The position numbers and the translations under genes are program-made. DNA of 64,000 nt, from NCBI GenBank assembly GCA_947503965.1, contig CANNFU010000001.1, positions 248,001 to 312,000 on the forward strand, given 5' to 3'. Of the stretch, positions 9,039-16,901 are shown one piece after another; position 1 is the stretch's first letter, and every line of letters starts with the position of its first letter. The notes under the pieces are model-generated. The model did not search any database, was not told the DNA's origin, and saw only the letters and a program-made list of their open reading frames with translations. The DNA is from an uncultured Paracoccaceae bacterium (GTDB lineage Bacteria; Pseudomonadota; Alphaproteobacteria; Rhodobacterales; Rhodobacteraceae).

Positions 9039-11621
9039 ATGCCAGTTGTCGTCGTCGAATCCCCCGCCAAGGGCAAGAAAATAAAGGGATATCTTGGGGA
9101 CGGCTATACAGTTCTGGCATCCTACGGACACGTCCGGGACCTGCCCCCGAAAGACGGATCGGTCCTGCCGGACGAAGATTTCGACATGAAATGGGAAATC
9201 GCGTCGGACAGCAAAAAGCACATCAAGGCCATCGTCGATGCGCTTAAAAACGATCCTGAACTGATCCTTGCCACCGACCCCGACCGCGAGGGCGAGGCGA
9301 TCAGCTGGCACCTGACCGAGGCATTGATGGCCAAGAAAGCCATCAAGAAAGACACGCCCGTCAGCCGGGTGGTCTTTAACGCCATCACCAAGTCTGCCGT
9401 GACCGAAGCGATGGCAAATCCCCGCCAAGTCGATGCCCCGCTGGTCGAGGCTTATCTGGCCCGCCGCGCGCTGGATTATCTTGTCGGCTTTAACCTGTCC
9501 CCGGTTCTATGGCGAAAACTACCCGGCGCGAAATCAGCGGGTCGCGTGCAGTCGGTTTGCCTGCGCTTGATCGTCGAGCGCGAGATGGAGATCGAGGCGT
9601 TTCGCAATCAGGAATACTGGACGGTCAAGGCGCTGCTCAAATCCGCGCGCGGCCAGACATTCGAGGCGCGCCTGACCACCCTGGCAGGTAAGAAGCTCGA
9701 TAAATTCGATCTCGGCAACGAAACCCAGGCTGAAATGGCCGTCCAGGCCATCAATTCGCGCGATCTGGTGATCAAGTCGGTCGAAGCGAAACCAGCGACC
9801 CGCAACCCGTCGCCGCCCTTCATGACCTCAACACTGCAACAAGAGGCCAGCCGCAAGTTTGGCATGGGTGCCAAACAAACGATGAGCGTGGCACAGCGGC
9901 TGTATGAGGCCGGACTGATCACCTACATGCGGACCGACGGGATCGACATGGCGCCCGAGGCCGTGACCAGTGCGCGCGATGCGATCAAGGCGAAATTCGG
10001 CGCGAATTACCTGCCCGACCAGCCGCGTATGTACAAAAACAAGGCCAAAAACGCGCAGGAAGCCCACGAATGTATCCGCCCCACGGATATGATGGTCAGC
10101 ACCGAAGACGCAAAAATCGCGGATGCGGATCAGCGCAAGCTATATGATCTGATTTACAAGCGCACGATGGCCAGCCAGATGGCCGCCGCCCGTCTGGAAC
10201 GCACGGTCGTCGATATCACCAGCGCGGATGAACAGGTGATCCTGCGCGCCAATGGGCAGGTCATGGTCTTTGACGGCTTCATCGCGATCTACGAAGAAGG
10301 CAAGGACGACAGCGTTGTCGATGATGACGACAAGCGCCTGCCGCAACTGGCCGAGGGCGAGAAAACAGAGAAGACATCTGTTGATCCCGAACAGCATTTC
10401 ACCCAGCCTCCGCCCCGCTATACCGAGGCGACGCTGGTCAAGCGCATGGAAGAGTTGGGTATTGGCCGTCCATCGACCTATGCGTCGATCGTGACAACCA
10501 TTCAGGATCGCGGCTATGTCGAGAAAGATAAAAACCGCCTGATCCCGCAGGATAAAGGCCGGCTCGTCACTGCGTTCCTGACCAACTATTTCCGCAAATA
10601 TGTTGGCTATGACTTTACAGCAGATCTGGAAAACCAACTGGATGAGGTCAGCGCGGGCGACGCCGACTATAAAAAGGTGCTTGCCCAATTCTGGCGCGAT
10701 TTTTCGGCCGCAATTGCAGAGACGGCTGATTTGCGGATCACCGAAGTGCTTGAGAAGATCAACGAGGTGCTGGAGCCGCATCTATTTCCGCCGACCGAGG
10801 ATGGAAGCGACCCACGTCTTTGCCCGAATTGTGGTGCTGGGCGGCTCTCCATGCGCACCGCCCGGTCCGGTGGGGCCTTCATCGGCTGCTCGAACTATCC
10901 CGAATGCCGCTATACCCGCCCCTTTGGCCCGCCTGACCCGGAAGCCGAAGCATCGGCGATTCCGCCGGATGGAAAATTGCTCGGCGTCGATCAGGGTGAT
11001 GAGATCAGGATCTTCAAAGGCCGCTTTGGCCCCTACGCCCAGCGCGGCCCGGTGACTGAGGAAAATAAGAAACCGCCACGTCAGGGCATCCCACCCGATT
11101 GGCAACCTGAAGAGGTGACGCTGGACGAAGCCGTTAAGCTGCTGGAACTGCCGCGCCAGATCGGCCCGCATCCAGAGGATGGCGTGATGGTCTGGGCCAA
11201 TATCGGACGGTATGGCCCTTATCTGAAACATGCAGAAACCACGTCACATCGCGGCGGCACCAACGCCAACCTTGAAGGTATTGATGAGGTGTGGACCGTT
11301 GGCATGAACCGTGCGGTGCAGCTGCTGGCGGAAAAGGTCGCGTCACGCGGCAGCCGCGGAAAGGCTGCCGTGCCGATCCGCGAGTTGGGCGAACACCCCG
11401 AAGCAGGCGGCCCGGTCAATATCTTCGACGGCAAGTATGGCCCTTTTGTGAAGTGGGAAAAGATCAACGCGACCATCCCCGATACGATTGAACCGGGTGA
11501 TTTGACGCTGGCGCAGGCCGTTGACCTGATTGACGAACGGGCCGCGAAATCCGGCAAGAAGGTCGCAAAGAAAAAGACGCCCGCCAAGAAGAAGGCCGCC
11601 CCGCGCAAAAAGGCCAGCTAA
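9039..11621 (+). CDS. topA: DNA topoisomerase I
   Basis: Type IA topoisomerase that relaxes negative supercoils. The 860-residue protein begins with the TOPRIM domain (PVVVVESPAKGKKIKGYLG, with the acidic TDPDREGE), and the catalytic tyrosine is Y296 in GLITYMRTDG. There is one C4 zinc ribbon (CPNCGAGRLSMRTA to CSNYPEC), several topoisomerase C-terminal repeats with FKGRFGPYAQ, IGRYGPYLKH and FDGKYGPFVKW, and a lysine-rich tail (KKVAKKKTPAKKKAAPRKK) as in other alphaproteobacterial TopA. Confidence 0.98.
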   Translation: MPVVVVESPAKGKKIKGYLGDGYTVLASYGHVRDLPPKDGSVLPDEDFDMKWEIASDSKKHIKAIVDALKNDPELILATDPDREGEAISWHLTEALMAKKAIKKDTPVSRVVFNAITKSAVTEAMANPRQVDAPLVEAYLARRALDYLVGFNLSPVLWRKLPGAKSAGRVQSVCLRLIVEREMEIEAFRNQEYWTVKALLKSARGQTFEARLTTLAGKKLDKFDLGNETQAEMAVQAINSRDLVIKSVEAKPATRNPSPPFMTSTLQQEASRKFGMGAKQTMSVAQRLYEAGLITYMRTDGIDMAPEAVTSARDAIKAKFGANYLPDQPRMYKNKAKNAQEAHECIRPTDMMVSTEDAKIADADQRKLYDLIYKRTMASQMAAARLERTVVDITSADEQVILRANGQVMVFDGFIAIYEEGKDDSVVDDDDKRLPQLAEGEKTEKTSVDPEQHFTQPPPRYTEATLVKRMEELGIGRPSTYASIVTTIQDRGYVEKDKNRLIPQDKGRLVTAFLTNYFRKYVGYDFTADLENQLDEVSAGDADYKKVLAQFWRDFSAAIAETADLRITEVLEKINEVLEPHLFPPTEDGSDPRLCPNCGAGRLSMRTARSGGAFIGCSNYPECRYTRPFGPPDPEAEASAIPPDGKLLGVDQGDEIRIFKGRFGPYAQRGPVTEENKKPPRQGIPPDWQPEEVTLDEAVKLLELPRQIGPHPEDGVMVWANIGRYGPYLKHAETTSHRGGTNANLEGIDEVWTVGMNRAVQLLAEKVASRGSRGKAAVPIRELGEHPEAGGPVNIFDGKYGPFVKWEKINATIPDTIEPGDLTLAQAVDLIDERAAKSGKKVAKKKTPAKKKAAPRKKAS

Positions 11622-11668
11622 CGTCTGACGGGGCTGTGTACACACGGCGTTATCGGAAATCCGATATC

Positions 11669-11692
11669 GCCGCTGCTGCAACGCGGCATTTT
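11669..11692 (+). terminator. Weak terminator-like hairpin after topA
   Basis: GCCGC at 11669-11673 pairs with GCGGC at 11683-11687 across a 9-nt loop and is followed by ATTTTATT. The stem is only 5 bp, so the call is tentative, but the position after topA fits a terminator. Confidence 0.35.
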
Positions 11693-11693
11693 A

Positions 11694-11708
11694 TTGACTC
11701 TCGGTCAA
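11694..11708. promoter_or_regulatory. Inverted repeat upstream of scoA, possible operator
   Basis: TTGACTCTCGGTCAA: 5-bp arms TTGAC and GTCAA around a 5-nt centre, 43 nt upstream of scoA. The left arm also reads as a -35 box. The form resembles operators of TetR- or MerR-type regulators that control acyl-CoA metabolism genes. No regulator gene lies next to it, so the assignment is inference. Confidence 0.35.
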
Positions 11709-11751
11709 CTGAACGGCACTACTTGGGCCAATCAGCGGGAGTTCCAGTGTC

Positions 11752-12450
11752 ATGAACAAGATTTACCCTAATGCTGCCGCAGCCCTTGATGGGCTGTTGC
11801 ATGACGGCATGTTCATTGCCGCAGGTGGTTTTGGCTTATGCGGAATTCCCGAATTGCTGCTGGCTGCGATCAAGGATGCGGGCACCAAGGATCTGACCTT
11901 TGCGTCCAACAATGCAGGTATTGATGATTTTGGCATCGGTATCCTGCTGCAAACGCGCCAGGTCAAGAAGATGATCAGCTCTTATGTGGGCGAGAATGCC
12001 GAGTTCATGCGCCAGTATCTGTCGGGTGAGTTGGAGCTGGAATTCAACCCCCAAGGCACGCTTGCCGAACGCATGCGCGCCGGTGGCTGCGGCATCCCCG
12101 GCTTTTACACCAAAACCGGCGTTGGCACCGTGATTGCTGAGGGCAAAGACCACCGCGATTTCAATGGCGAGACATATATCATGGAGGAAGGCATCTTTGC
12201 CGACCTGTCGATCGTCAAGGCTTGGAAGGCCGACCCGACCGGGAACCTTGTGTTCCGCAAGACCGCGCGGAACTTCAACCCGCCCGCTGCAATGTGCGGC
12301 AAGGTCTGCGTGGTCGAGGTGGAAGAGATCGTGCCGACGGGGTCTTTGGACCCGGACGGCATCCACCTGCCCGGCATCTATGTGCACCGGCTGATCCAGG
12401 GCCATCATGAAAAGCGGATCGAACAACGCACCACCCGGCCCGCAGCCTAA
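11752..12450 (+). CDS. scoA: 3-oxoacid CoA-transferase subunit A
   Basis: Alpha subunit of the heterodimeric enzyme that moves CoA from succinyl-CoA to a 3-oxoacid such as acetoacetate, used for ketone-body or polyhydroxybutyrate carbon. The 232-residue product has the family stretches GGFGLCGIPE, TFASNNAG and GYFTPAG-like GIPGFYTKTGVGT, with EEGIFADLSIVKAWKAD and NFNPPAAMCGK near the C-terminus. The beta subunit follows after one small gene, so the three form an operon. Confidence 0.95.
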   Translation: MNKIYPNAAAALDGLLHDGMFIAAGGFGLCGIPELLLAAIKDAGTKDLTFASNNAGIDDFGIGILLQTRQVKKMISSYVGENAEFMRQYLSGELELEFNPQGTLAERMRAGGCGIPGFYTKTGVGTVIAEGKDHRDFNGETYIMEEGIFADLSIVKAWKADPTGNLVFRKTARNFNPPAAMCGKVCVVEVEEIVPTGSLDPDGIHLPGIYVHRLIQGHHEKRIEQRTTRPAA

Positions 12451-12461
12451 CGGAGGATGTC

Positions 12462-12695
12462 ATGACCGGTTCAACAGTTACACCCGAGCGGCGCAAACGC
12501 GTCGAAGCTGACATGCATCACTGGATCGTTGCCGCCCGTCGCATGGTGCATGACGATTTTACCGGCAACGAAACAGAGCTGCAGCGCCTGATCATACAAG
12601 CGGCCAGCGCAATGATGATACAAGACAGACTTGGGCAGATCCAAGACGGTCTGACCGAGATTAAAACAGCGCTTGATCGGCGCGACGGGAGCTAG
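12462..12695 (+). CDS. Unknown 77-residue protein between scoA and scoB
   Basis: I do not recognise this protein. It has a strong ribosome site (CGGAGGATGTC then ATG), lies 11 nt after scoA and 3 nt before scoB, and so looks truly translated. It is soluble, with no signal peptide or membrane helix. The C-terminal half (IIQAASAMMIQDRLGQIQDGLTEIKTALD, read here in two parts: residues about 45-58 and 59-73) should form helices, possibly amphipathic and self-associating. A link to the CoA-transferase rests only on position. An alternative is a small regulatory or stability factor. Confidence 0.72.
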   Translation: MTGSTVTPERRKRVEADMHHWIVAARRMVHDDFTGNETELQRLIIQAASAMMIQDRLGQIQDGLTEIKTALDRRDGS

Positions 12696-12698
12696 AAC

Positions 12699-13325
12699 AT
12701 GCCTTGGGATCGTAATCAAATGGCCGCAAGGGCCGCGCAGGAACTTCAGGATGGGTGGTATGTGAACCTTGGCATTGGCATCCCAACACTTGTGTCCAAT
12801 TACATCCCTGACGGGATCGAAGTGACGCTTCAGTCCGAGAACGGAATGCTGGGCATGGGCCCCTTCCCTATTGAAGGCGAAGAAGACGCCGATCTGATCA
12901 ATGCTGGCAAACAGACGATCACCGAACTGCCGCAAACGGCCTATTTCGACTCGGCCACGTCTTTTGGCATGATCCGCGGCGGCAAGATCGCGATGGCGAT
13001 CTTGGGTGCGATGGAGGTGGCCGAAAACGGTGATCTGGCCAACTGGATGATCCCCGGCAAGCTGGTCAAGGGCATGGGTGGTGCCATGGATCTGGTTGCT
13101 GGCGTCGGTCGCGTCGTGGTTGTGATGGATCACACCAACAAGCACGGCGACAGTAAGGTGCTGAAAGAATGTACGCTTCCGTTGACCGGCAAGGGTGTTG
13201 TGGATCGTATCATCACCAATCTGGGTGTAATGGATGTGGTCGAAGGCGGCTTGAAGATCGTCGAGACCGCACAAGGCGTGACCGAAGACGAATTACGCGC
13301 AGCAACACAAGCAACACTTGTCTGA
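12699..13325 (+). CDS. scoB: 3-oxoacid CoA-transferase subunit B
   Basis: Beta subunit, carrying the catalytic glutamate that forms the CoA thioester intermediate, in [11 protein letters not shown] near residue 48. The 208-residue length is normal. Other family parts are [11 protein letters not shown]-like [16 protein letters not shown] and [19 protein letters not shown]. The start follows the stop of the small gene by 3 nt. Its end overlaps the likely TTG start of the next gene by 8 nt. Confidence 0.96.
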   Translation: MPWDRNQMAARAAQELQDGWYVNLGIGIPTLVSNYIPDGIEVTLQSENGMLGMGPFPIEGEEDADLINAGKQTITELPQTAYFDSATSFGMIRGGKIAMAILGAMEVAENGDLANWMIPGKLVKGMGGAMDLVAGVGRVVVVMDHTNKHGDSKVLKECTLPLTGKGVVDRIITNLGVMDVVEGGLKIVETAQGVTEDELRAATQATLV

Positions 13326-13608
13326 CGTCAGCGTTCACCACGCCCGCGAAGGCTCCAAGGGCCGGTATTTCATCGTGCATGAAGATGGTGAGAGTGCGCT
13401 GACCTATTCGGTCATGTCCCCGGCATTGGTCATCGCCGATCACACGGAAGTTGCCGCCGGCCATGAGGGCGAGGGCATTGGTCTGATCATGTTGAAGCAG
13501 TTCATCAAGGATGCACGTACCAACGGCTTCAGGATCATTCCGCTTTGTCCATTTGTGAATGCACAGCGGCGCAAACACCCCGAATGGGCGGACGTATTTT
13601 CCGGCTAG
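13318..13608 (+). CDS. Small GNAT-like acetyltransferase (YjdJ-type)
   Basis: A 96-residue product of the short acetyltransferase group with the pattern of hydrophobic strands, then [18 protein letters not shown] (CoA-binding loop), then [22 protein letters not shown], where the Cys and the HPEW end are typical. The only start that keeps the first strands is TTG at 13318, overlapping scoB by 8 nt with no clear ribosome site, so it may rely on coupling. Its stop codon TAG shares CTAG with the stop of the convergent transglycosylase gene. Function unknown. Confidence 0.75.
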   Translation: MSDVSVHHAREGSKGRYFIVHEDGESALTYSVMSPALVIADHTEVAAGHEGEGIGLIMLKQFIKDARTNGFRIIPLCPFVNAQRRKHPEWADVFSG

Positions 13609-14450
13609 ATGCCGTTGACGTTGAAGACACAACCGTCGGTGATCAGTTGCGGCGGTGTCTGGCAAAGCCCCTTGGCCACCTGCCAGGCGGCCAAAACCTT
13701 GGGCACATATGCACGCGTTTCCGCAAACGGCGGTATGCCGGCATGTTTGGCGACGTTACCCTCACCTGCATTATAACCAGCCAGCGCGAGAACGGGATCG
13801 TTGTCGAAATGCTCCAGCAACCAGCCTAAATAAGCGACACCGCCTTTGATGTTCTGCGCCGGGTCCTTGCTGTCACCGACACCGAACCGTGTGGCTGTCG
13901 CGGGCATAAGCTGCATCAGCCCTTCGGCGCCAGCAGAGCTGACAGCATCGACGCGCCCCGCACTTTCAACAGAGATCACCGCGAGAACAAGCGCTGGCGA
14001 TATATTGGTACCGACAGTCTCACGCAGAATATGCAAGCCGTGTGCGTTTGCGATGTTCTGGAGACTTTGCAGACGTGGCGCAGGAACCCCCTTGCCAGTT
14101 GGAGGGCTGATAATTTGTTCCATGGCGCGCTGAAACCGCGCTGGCGCGGACCCAATCAAATCCGTCGAGACATTCGCCCAAAACCACTCCAGCCCGGAAG
14201 GTTGGGGCGGACCGACAGTACCAGCCGCTGCAGGAAGAGGCTCAGGTATGGGATCGCCATAGACAGGACCAAGCCGCGGCGCATCAGGATCGATCTGCAC
14301 AGTAATGCGTCCGACCGCGTCTCCAGTAGGTGCACCGACCCGTTTGAAAGTGAAGTCTGGCTGCAAGCGCACCACTTCACGCTCGGCAAATGCGGCGGGT
14401 GCAGAGAAACATGCAGCAAGAGCTGCCGCATAGATCACATAACGATTCAT
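13605..14450 (-). CDS. Lytic transglycosylase, SLT domain
   Basis: A 281-residue secreted muramidase-type enzyme. From the ATG at 14450 it has a signal peptide (MNRYVIYAAALAACFSAPAAFA), a linker of about 100 residues, and a C-terminal SLT domain (about 130-265) with catalytic Glu162 in VISVESAGR, followed by GAEGLMQLMPATA, GVAYLGWLLEHF and LAGYNAGEGNV. AGGACC upstream supports this start; an ATG at 14468 is possible. It is divergent from the pilus locus and could open peptidoglycan for the secretin, which is an inference. Confidence 0.92.
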   Translation of the reverse strand: MNRYVIYAAALAACFSAPAAFAEREVVRLQPDFTFKRVGAPTGDAVGRITVQIDPDAPRLGPVYGDPIPEPLPAAAGTVGPPQPSGLEWFWANVSTDLIGSAPARFQRAMEQIISPPTGKGVPAPRLQSLQNIANAHGLHILRETVGTNISPALVLAVISVESAGRVDAVSSAGAEGLMQLMPATATRFGVGDSKDPAQNIKGGVAYLGWLLEHFDNDPVLALAGYNAGEGNVAKHAGIPPFAETRAYVPKVLAAWQVAKGLCQTPPQLITDGCVFNVNGI

Positions 14451-14799
14451 TTTTGAGGTCCTGCTCATATTCTTATTGAATCCAACATGGCAGAAATCCG
14501 CCAAAATGCTAGTTTTGCTCGAACAATTGCTGATTTTTCAACTGATTACTGGCGTTTAAGCAACGCGATTTGCCTATTGTTCACCTCCAGTTAAAAAAAA
14601 TATGCAATATAATCAATATCTTAGGTTTTTTGGGCAAAAAAAATTGGGGCCGACAAAAAAAGCACCAAACCTGTCAAACTCCCGCCCCATTCCACTGGCT
14701 ATATATGACCATCCAAGACGGGGATCGAACGAACCAGGCGGTTCAGGAGACCCAGCGAGGAACTGAAAATCTCTAGCGATACCCTGAGGAGGGAATACA
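14451..14799. promoter_or_regulatory. AT-rich divergent region before the first pilin
   Basis: This 349-bp stretch has no gene. It separates the transglycosylase from flp and is much richer in A and T than its surroundings, with runs of A near 14594-14601, 14636-14643 and 14654-14661. A perfect TATAAT lies at 14608-14613, but I see no good -35 box at the right distance. A strong ribosome site, GAGGAGGG, stands before the pilin ATG. A long, stable pilin leader is plausible. I looked for paired TTAA half-sites of a CtrA site and found none. Confidence 0.5.
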
Positions 14800-14982
14800 A
14801 TGCTTAACTTTATCAAGAACTTCCGTAACGACGAAGACGGCGCCGTAACAGTTGACTTCGTTGTTCTGGCAGCTGCAATCGTTCTGCTTGGCCTGGCTGT
14901 TGGCTCTGCCATCGGTGGCGCAGCACGTAACCTGGGCAACAACATTGCTGACAACATCGCCAGCATCACGGTTGCACCATAA
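14800..14982 (+). CDS. flp: Flp-type pilin, likely the major pilin
   Basis: A 60-residue class IVc prepilin, the building block of the Tad pilus. It has a short charged leader ending in DEDG14, the predicted cleavage site, then AVTVDFVVLAAAIVLLGLAV, the hydrophobic assembly helix. Position +5 is Asp19 and +6 Phe20, in place of the Glu-Tyr of the classical Flp motif; VTVD-F/W-VVL pilins are, as far as I know, usual in roseobacters. The strong ribosome site and the strong terminator right after it fit a highly expressed single-gene transcript. Confidence 0.93.
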   Translation: MLNFIKNFRNDEDGAVTVDFVVLAAAIVLLGLAVGSAIGGAARNLGNNIADNIASITVAP

Positions 14983-15029
14983 TAGAGCATTTCGATTTGC
15001 TGCCGATTATCGCAGTATCGTAATGAACG

Positions 15030-15062
15030 ATTGCGCGGCACCTTGTGCCGCGCAATTTTTTT
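15030..15062 (+). terminator. Strong terminator after the first pilin
   Basis: A perfect 12-bp stem, ATTGCGCGGCAC at 15030-15041 and GTGCCGCGCAAT at 15045-15056, with a 3-nt loop and a run of seven T. It stands 47 nt after the first pilin and separates it from the second. Confidence 0.9.
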
Positions 15063-15141
15063 GCCCCAGGCGAAGAGGCGCATCGTTATTCTTTTTTAAC
15101 AAGAGTAACTTACACGTTTCCCTAATTGCAGGAAATTCACC

Positions 15142-15336
15142 GTGTTGGACATGATCAGATCTAGACTATGCGCTTTCCGTGATAACGAAGACGGTATTGT
15201 TACCGCGGATTTTGTTGTGTTGCTTTCAACCATCGCACTGCTTGGGATAGCCGTCGTCGGTACCTTTAACGACGAGGTGGTGGATCTGTCAGATAACATC
15301 GCCAGCAACATTGCTTCAGTCGAAGTAACCCCATAA
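15142..15336 (+). CDS. Second Flp-type pilin
   Basis: A 64-residue paralogue of the first pilin: leader ending in DNEDG18, then IVTADFVVLLSTIALLGIAV, with Asp23 at +5 and Phe24 at +6. The C-termini of the two are alike (NIASNIASVEVTP against NIADNIASITVAP), so they arose by duplication. The start is GTG at 15142 behind AGGA; an ATG lies three codons in. The modest ribosome site, GTG start and the terminator upstream suggest lower expression, as for a minor or alternative pilin. Confidence 0.9.
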   Translation: MLDMIRSRLCAFRDNEDGIVTADFVVLLSTIALLGIAVVGTFNDEVVDLSDNIASNIASVEVTP

Positions 15337-15853
15337 CACTCTATAGCTGCTGCTTATCTCGAAAAACATTCGATCCTACGACGTTGAAGAACACCCGCCG
15401 ATTGGTCCAAACGTCTTCATGTTGAGTGTAGTTTAGTAGAGTGCAGTTGCACAACGCAGAGTTATGACTTCGAGCGTACCGATGGATACCGTTGCCATGC
15501 GTAAGTCAATACCGTGGTTGACCGAAAAAACCAGTCATTAACATAATGTCGCTAAGACGTCGGGTAATCCGTAGATGCTGACATTATAGAACGCTGCGGC
15601 ATGAGGGTTGTGGTCACTTTGCTTTGGCATTCAGCAGTGTTAAGTACTCTAATGATTGATGATCCGGTAAAGAAGCAGTGACGTGGATCGATGGTTGAGG
15701 AAAAGTAAGGTCGGGATGGTAGTTGCTAATTTACGTTACCGCAAAAAATCTTGGCGCTGACCAAGCACCGAAACGACCTCTTCCATTTTTTAACAGTAAG
15801 ATGCGTACAGATTCGGTCAATCCCGAAGAAACGGACAAGACGAGGTAAGAATA
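15337..15853. other. 517-bp non-coding stretch between pilin 2 and cpaB
   Basis: No reading frame of more than 60 codons and no recognisable protein fragment in any frame. No tRNA or clear terminator is visible. A good promoter lies inside it (see the entry at 15518). It could be a long leader for cpaB, a small RNA gene, or the decayed remains of a third pilin, though I can find no pilin-like motif in it. Confidence 0.6.
15518..15547 (+). promoter_or_regulatory. Likely housekeeping promoter inside the pilin-cpaB gap
   Basis: TTGACC at 15518-15523 and CATAAT at 15542-15547, 18 nt apart, each differing from the consensus at one base. It points at cpaB, which starts about 300 nt further on, so it would give a long leader or a separate RNA. 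Confidence 0.4.
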
Positions 15854-16687
15854 ATGCGCGCAGTTTTCGGTTTGGTTTTACTGGTTGGCATGGGGCTGGC
15901 AGGATTTGCCGTCTACATGGTTAACCAGTACATGGATGCACAGGCCTTCGCACTTGAACAAGAACGGGCAAGGGCGGCAAATATCGTCGCAACAATCGAC
16001 GTCTATTCCCCTTCTCGCGACGTCTCTTATGGGGAGCGACTGACCATAGATGACGTAAAGGTCATCAAATACGCGACAAATAATCTGCCCGAAGGCGTGT
16101 TCAGGACTCAGGAAGAGCTGTTTCCAGAAGGCGTCAACGTACCACGCGTTGTTCGTATCCCCATGTATGTAAACGAACCGATTACTGCGCTTAAGGTCAC
16201 GCGCGCCGGTGCACCGCAAGGCATAACAGCACTTTTGGATCCCGGCATGCGGGCATTCCCGCTACCAAACCAGATGACCCAGGCTTTTAGCGGTGAGTTA
16301 CGCATCGCCGACCTTATCGATCTGTACTGGGTTGGCCGAGTTGGATCAGGCCCCGAGATATCCAGACTTGTCAAAACACGTTTGGAAATCATCGCGATCG
16401 ACGAACCGGATGCGAACGGCAATGGCGGCGGCAACGGCGTTGTTGTTCAAGTCTCTCAAGAGGATTTTGCCGATCTGCAGGTCTTAAGAGCTGCGGGTAC
16501 ATTGTCGCTGACACCGGTGGGTCGTAACGATCTGGAAAGCGGGGATCTGACGATAGAAACAAACATTCGCGACGTTCTTGGCGTGGTAGAGGCACCTGCC
16601 CCGATCATCGAAGAAGCGCCCGAAGAGTGTTTCCGGACTGAACGTCGAGGGATAGATATGGTACAGATCCCGACCGCCTGTAACTAA
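15854..16687 (+). CDS. cpaB: Flp pilus assembly protein CpaB/RcpC
   Basis: A 277-residue periplasmic protein anchored by one N-terminal helix (about residues 4-24). It has an SAF-type domain (ATIDVYSPSRDVSYGERLTIDD, about residues 46-115), which in relatives binds peptidoglycan or the secretin, followed by the RcpC domain. A Gly/Asn-rich loop (ANGNGGGNG) is at about 196-204. It stands alone between a long gap and a strong terminator, so it is probably its own transcription unit, which is unusual for cpaB. Confidence 0.92.
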   Translation: MRAVFGLVLLVGMGLAGFAVYMVNQYMDAQAFALEQERARAANIVATIDVYSPSRDVSYGERLTIDDVKVIKYATNNLPEGVFRTQEELFPEGVNVPRVVRIPMYVNEPITALKVTRAGAPQGITALLDPGMRAFPLPNQMTQAFSGELRIADLIDLYWVGRVGSGPEISRLVKTRLEIIAIDEPDANGNGGGNGVVVQVSQEDFADLQVLRAAGTLSLTPVGRNDLESGDLTIETNIRDVLGVVEAPAPIIEEAPEECFRTERRGIDMVQIPTACN

Positions 16688-16724
16688 TTACGGTGCTTTG
16701 ACAGATCGGTAGCGCCAATCAAAG

Positions 16725-16754
16725 GCACCCCGCCATGGGGTGCTCTTTTTTTTT
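16725..16754 (+). terminator. Strong terminator between cpaB and cpaC
   Basis: GCACCCC at 16725-16731 pairs with GGGGTGC at 16737-16743 across a 5-nt loop and runs into TC and nine T. It splits the pilus locus; cpaC must then have its own promoter in 16755-16901. Confidence 0.85.
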
Positions 16755-16901
16755 GAACATCCATGTGTTGCGATTTATCCACATTCGGTTCGACGTCTAA
16801 TGCATTGATTCTTGCAATAAATGCGCATCTGACGCATGGTCCGAAAATCATGGGCAGTAAAGACCCACTAAACGAGGCGTGATCGGAGAGGCAGGTCACT
16901 T

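Noticed and set aside
14505-14799. CtrA site (TTAA-N7-TTAA) or sigma-54 promoter before flp
   Set aside because: TTAA occurs but never with a second half at the right distance; GG/GC pairs do not have the 10-nt spacing of sigma-54 promoters.
15061-15120. TTAACAAGAGTAAC before pilin 2 as a CtrA box
   Set aside because: Spacing and second half differ from the consensus.
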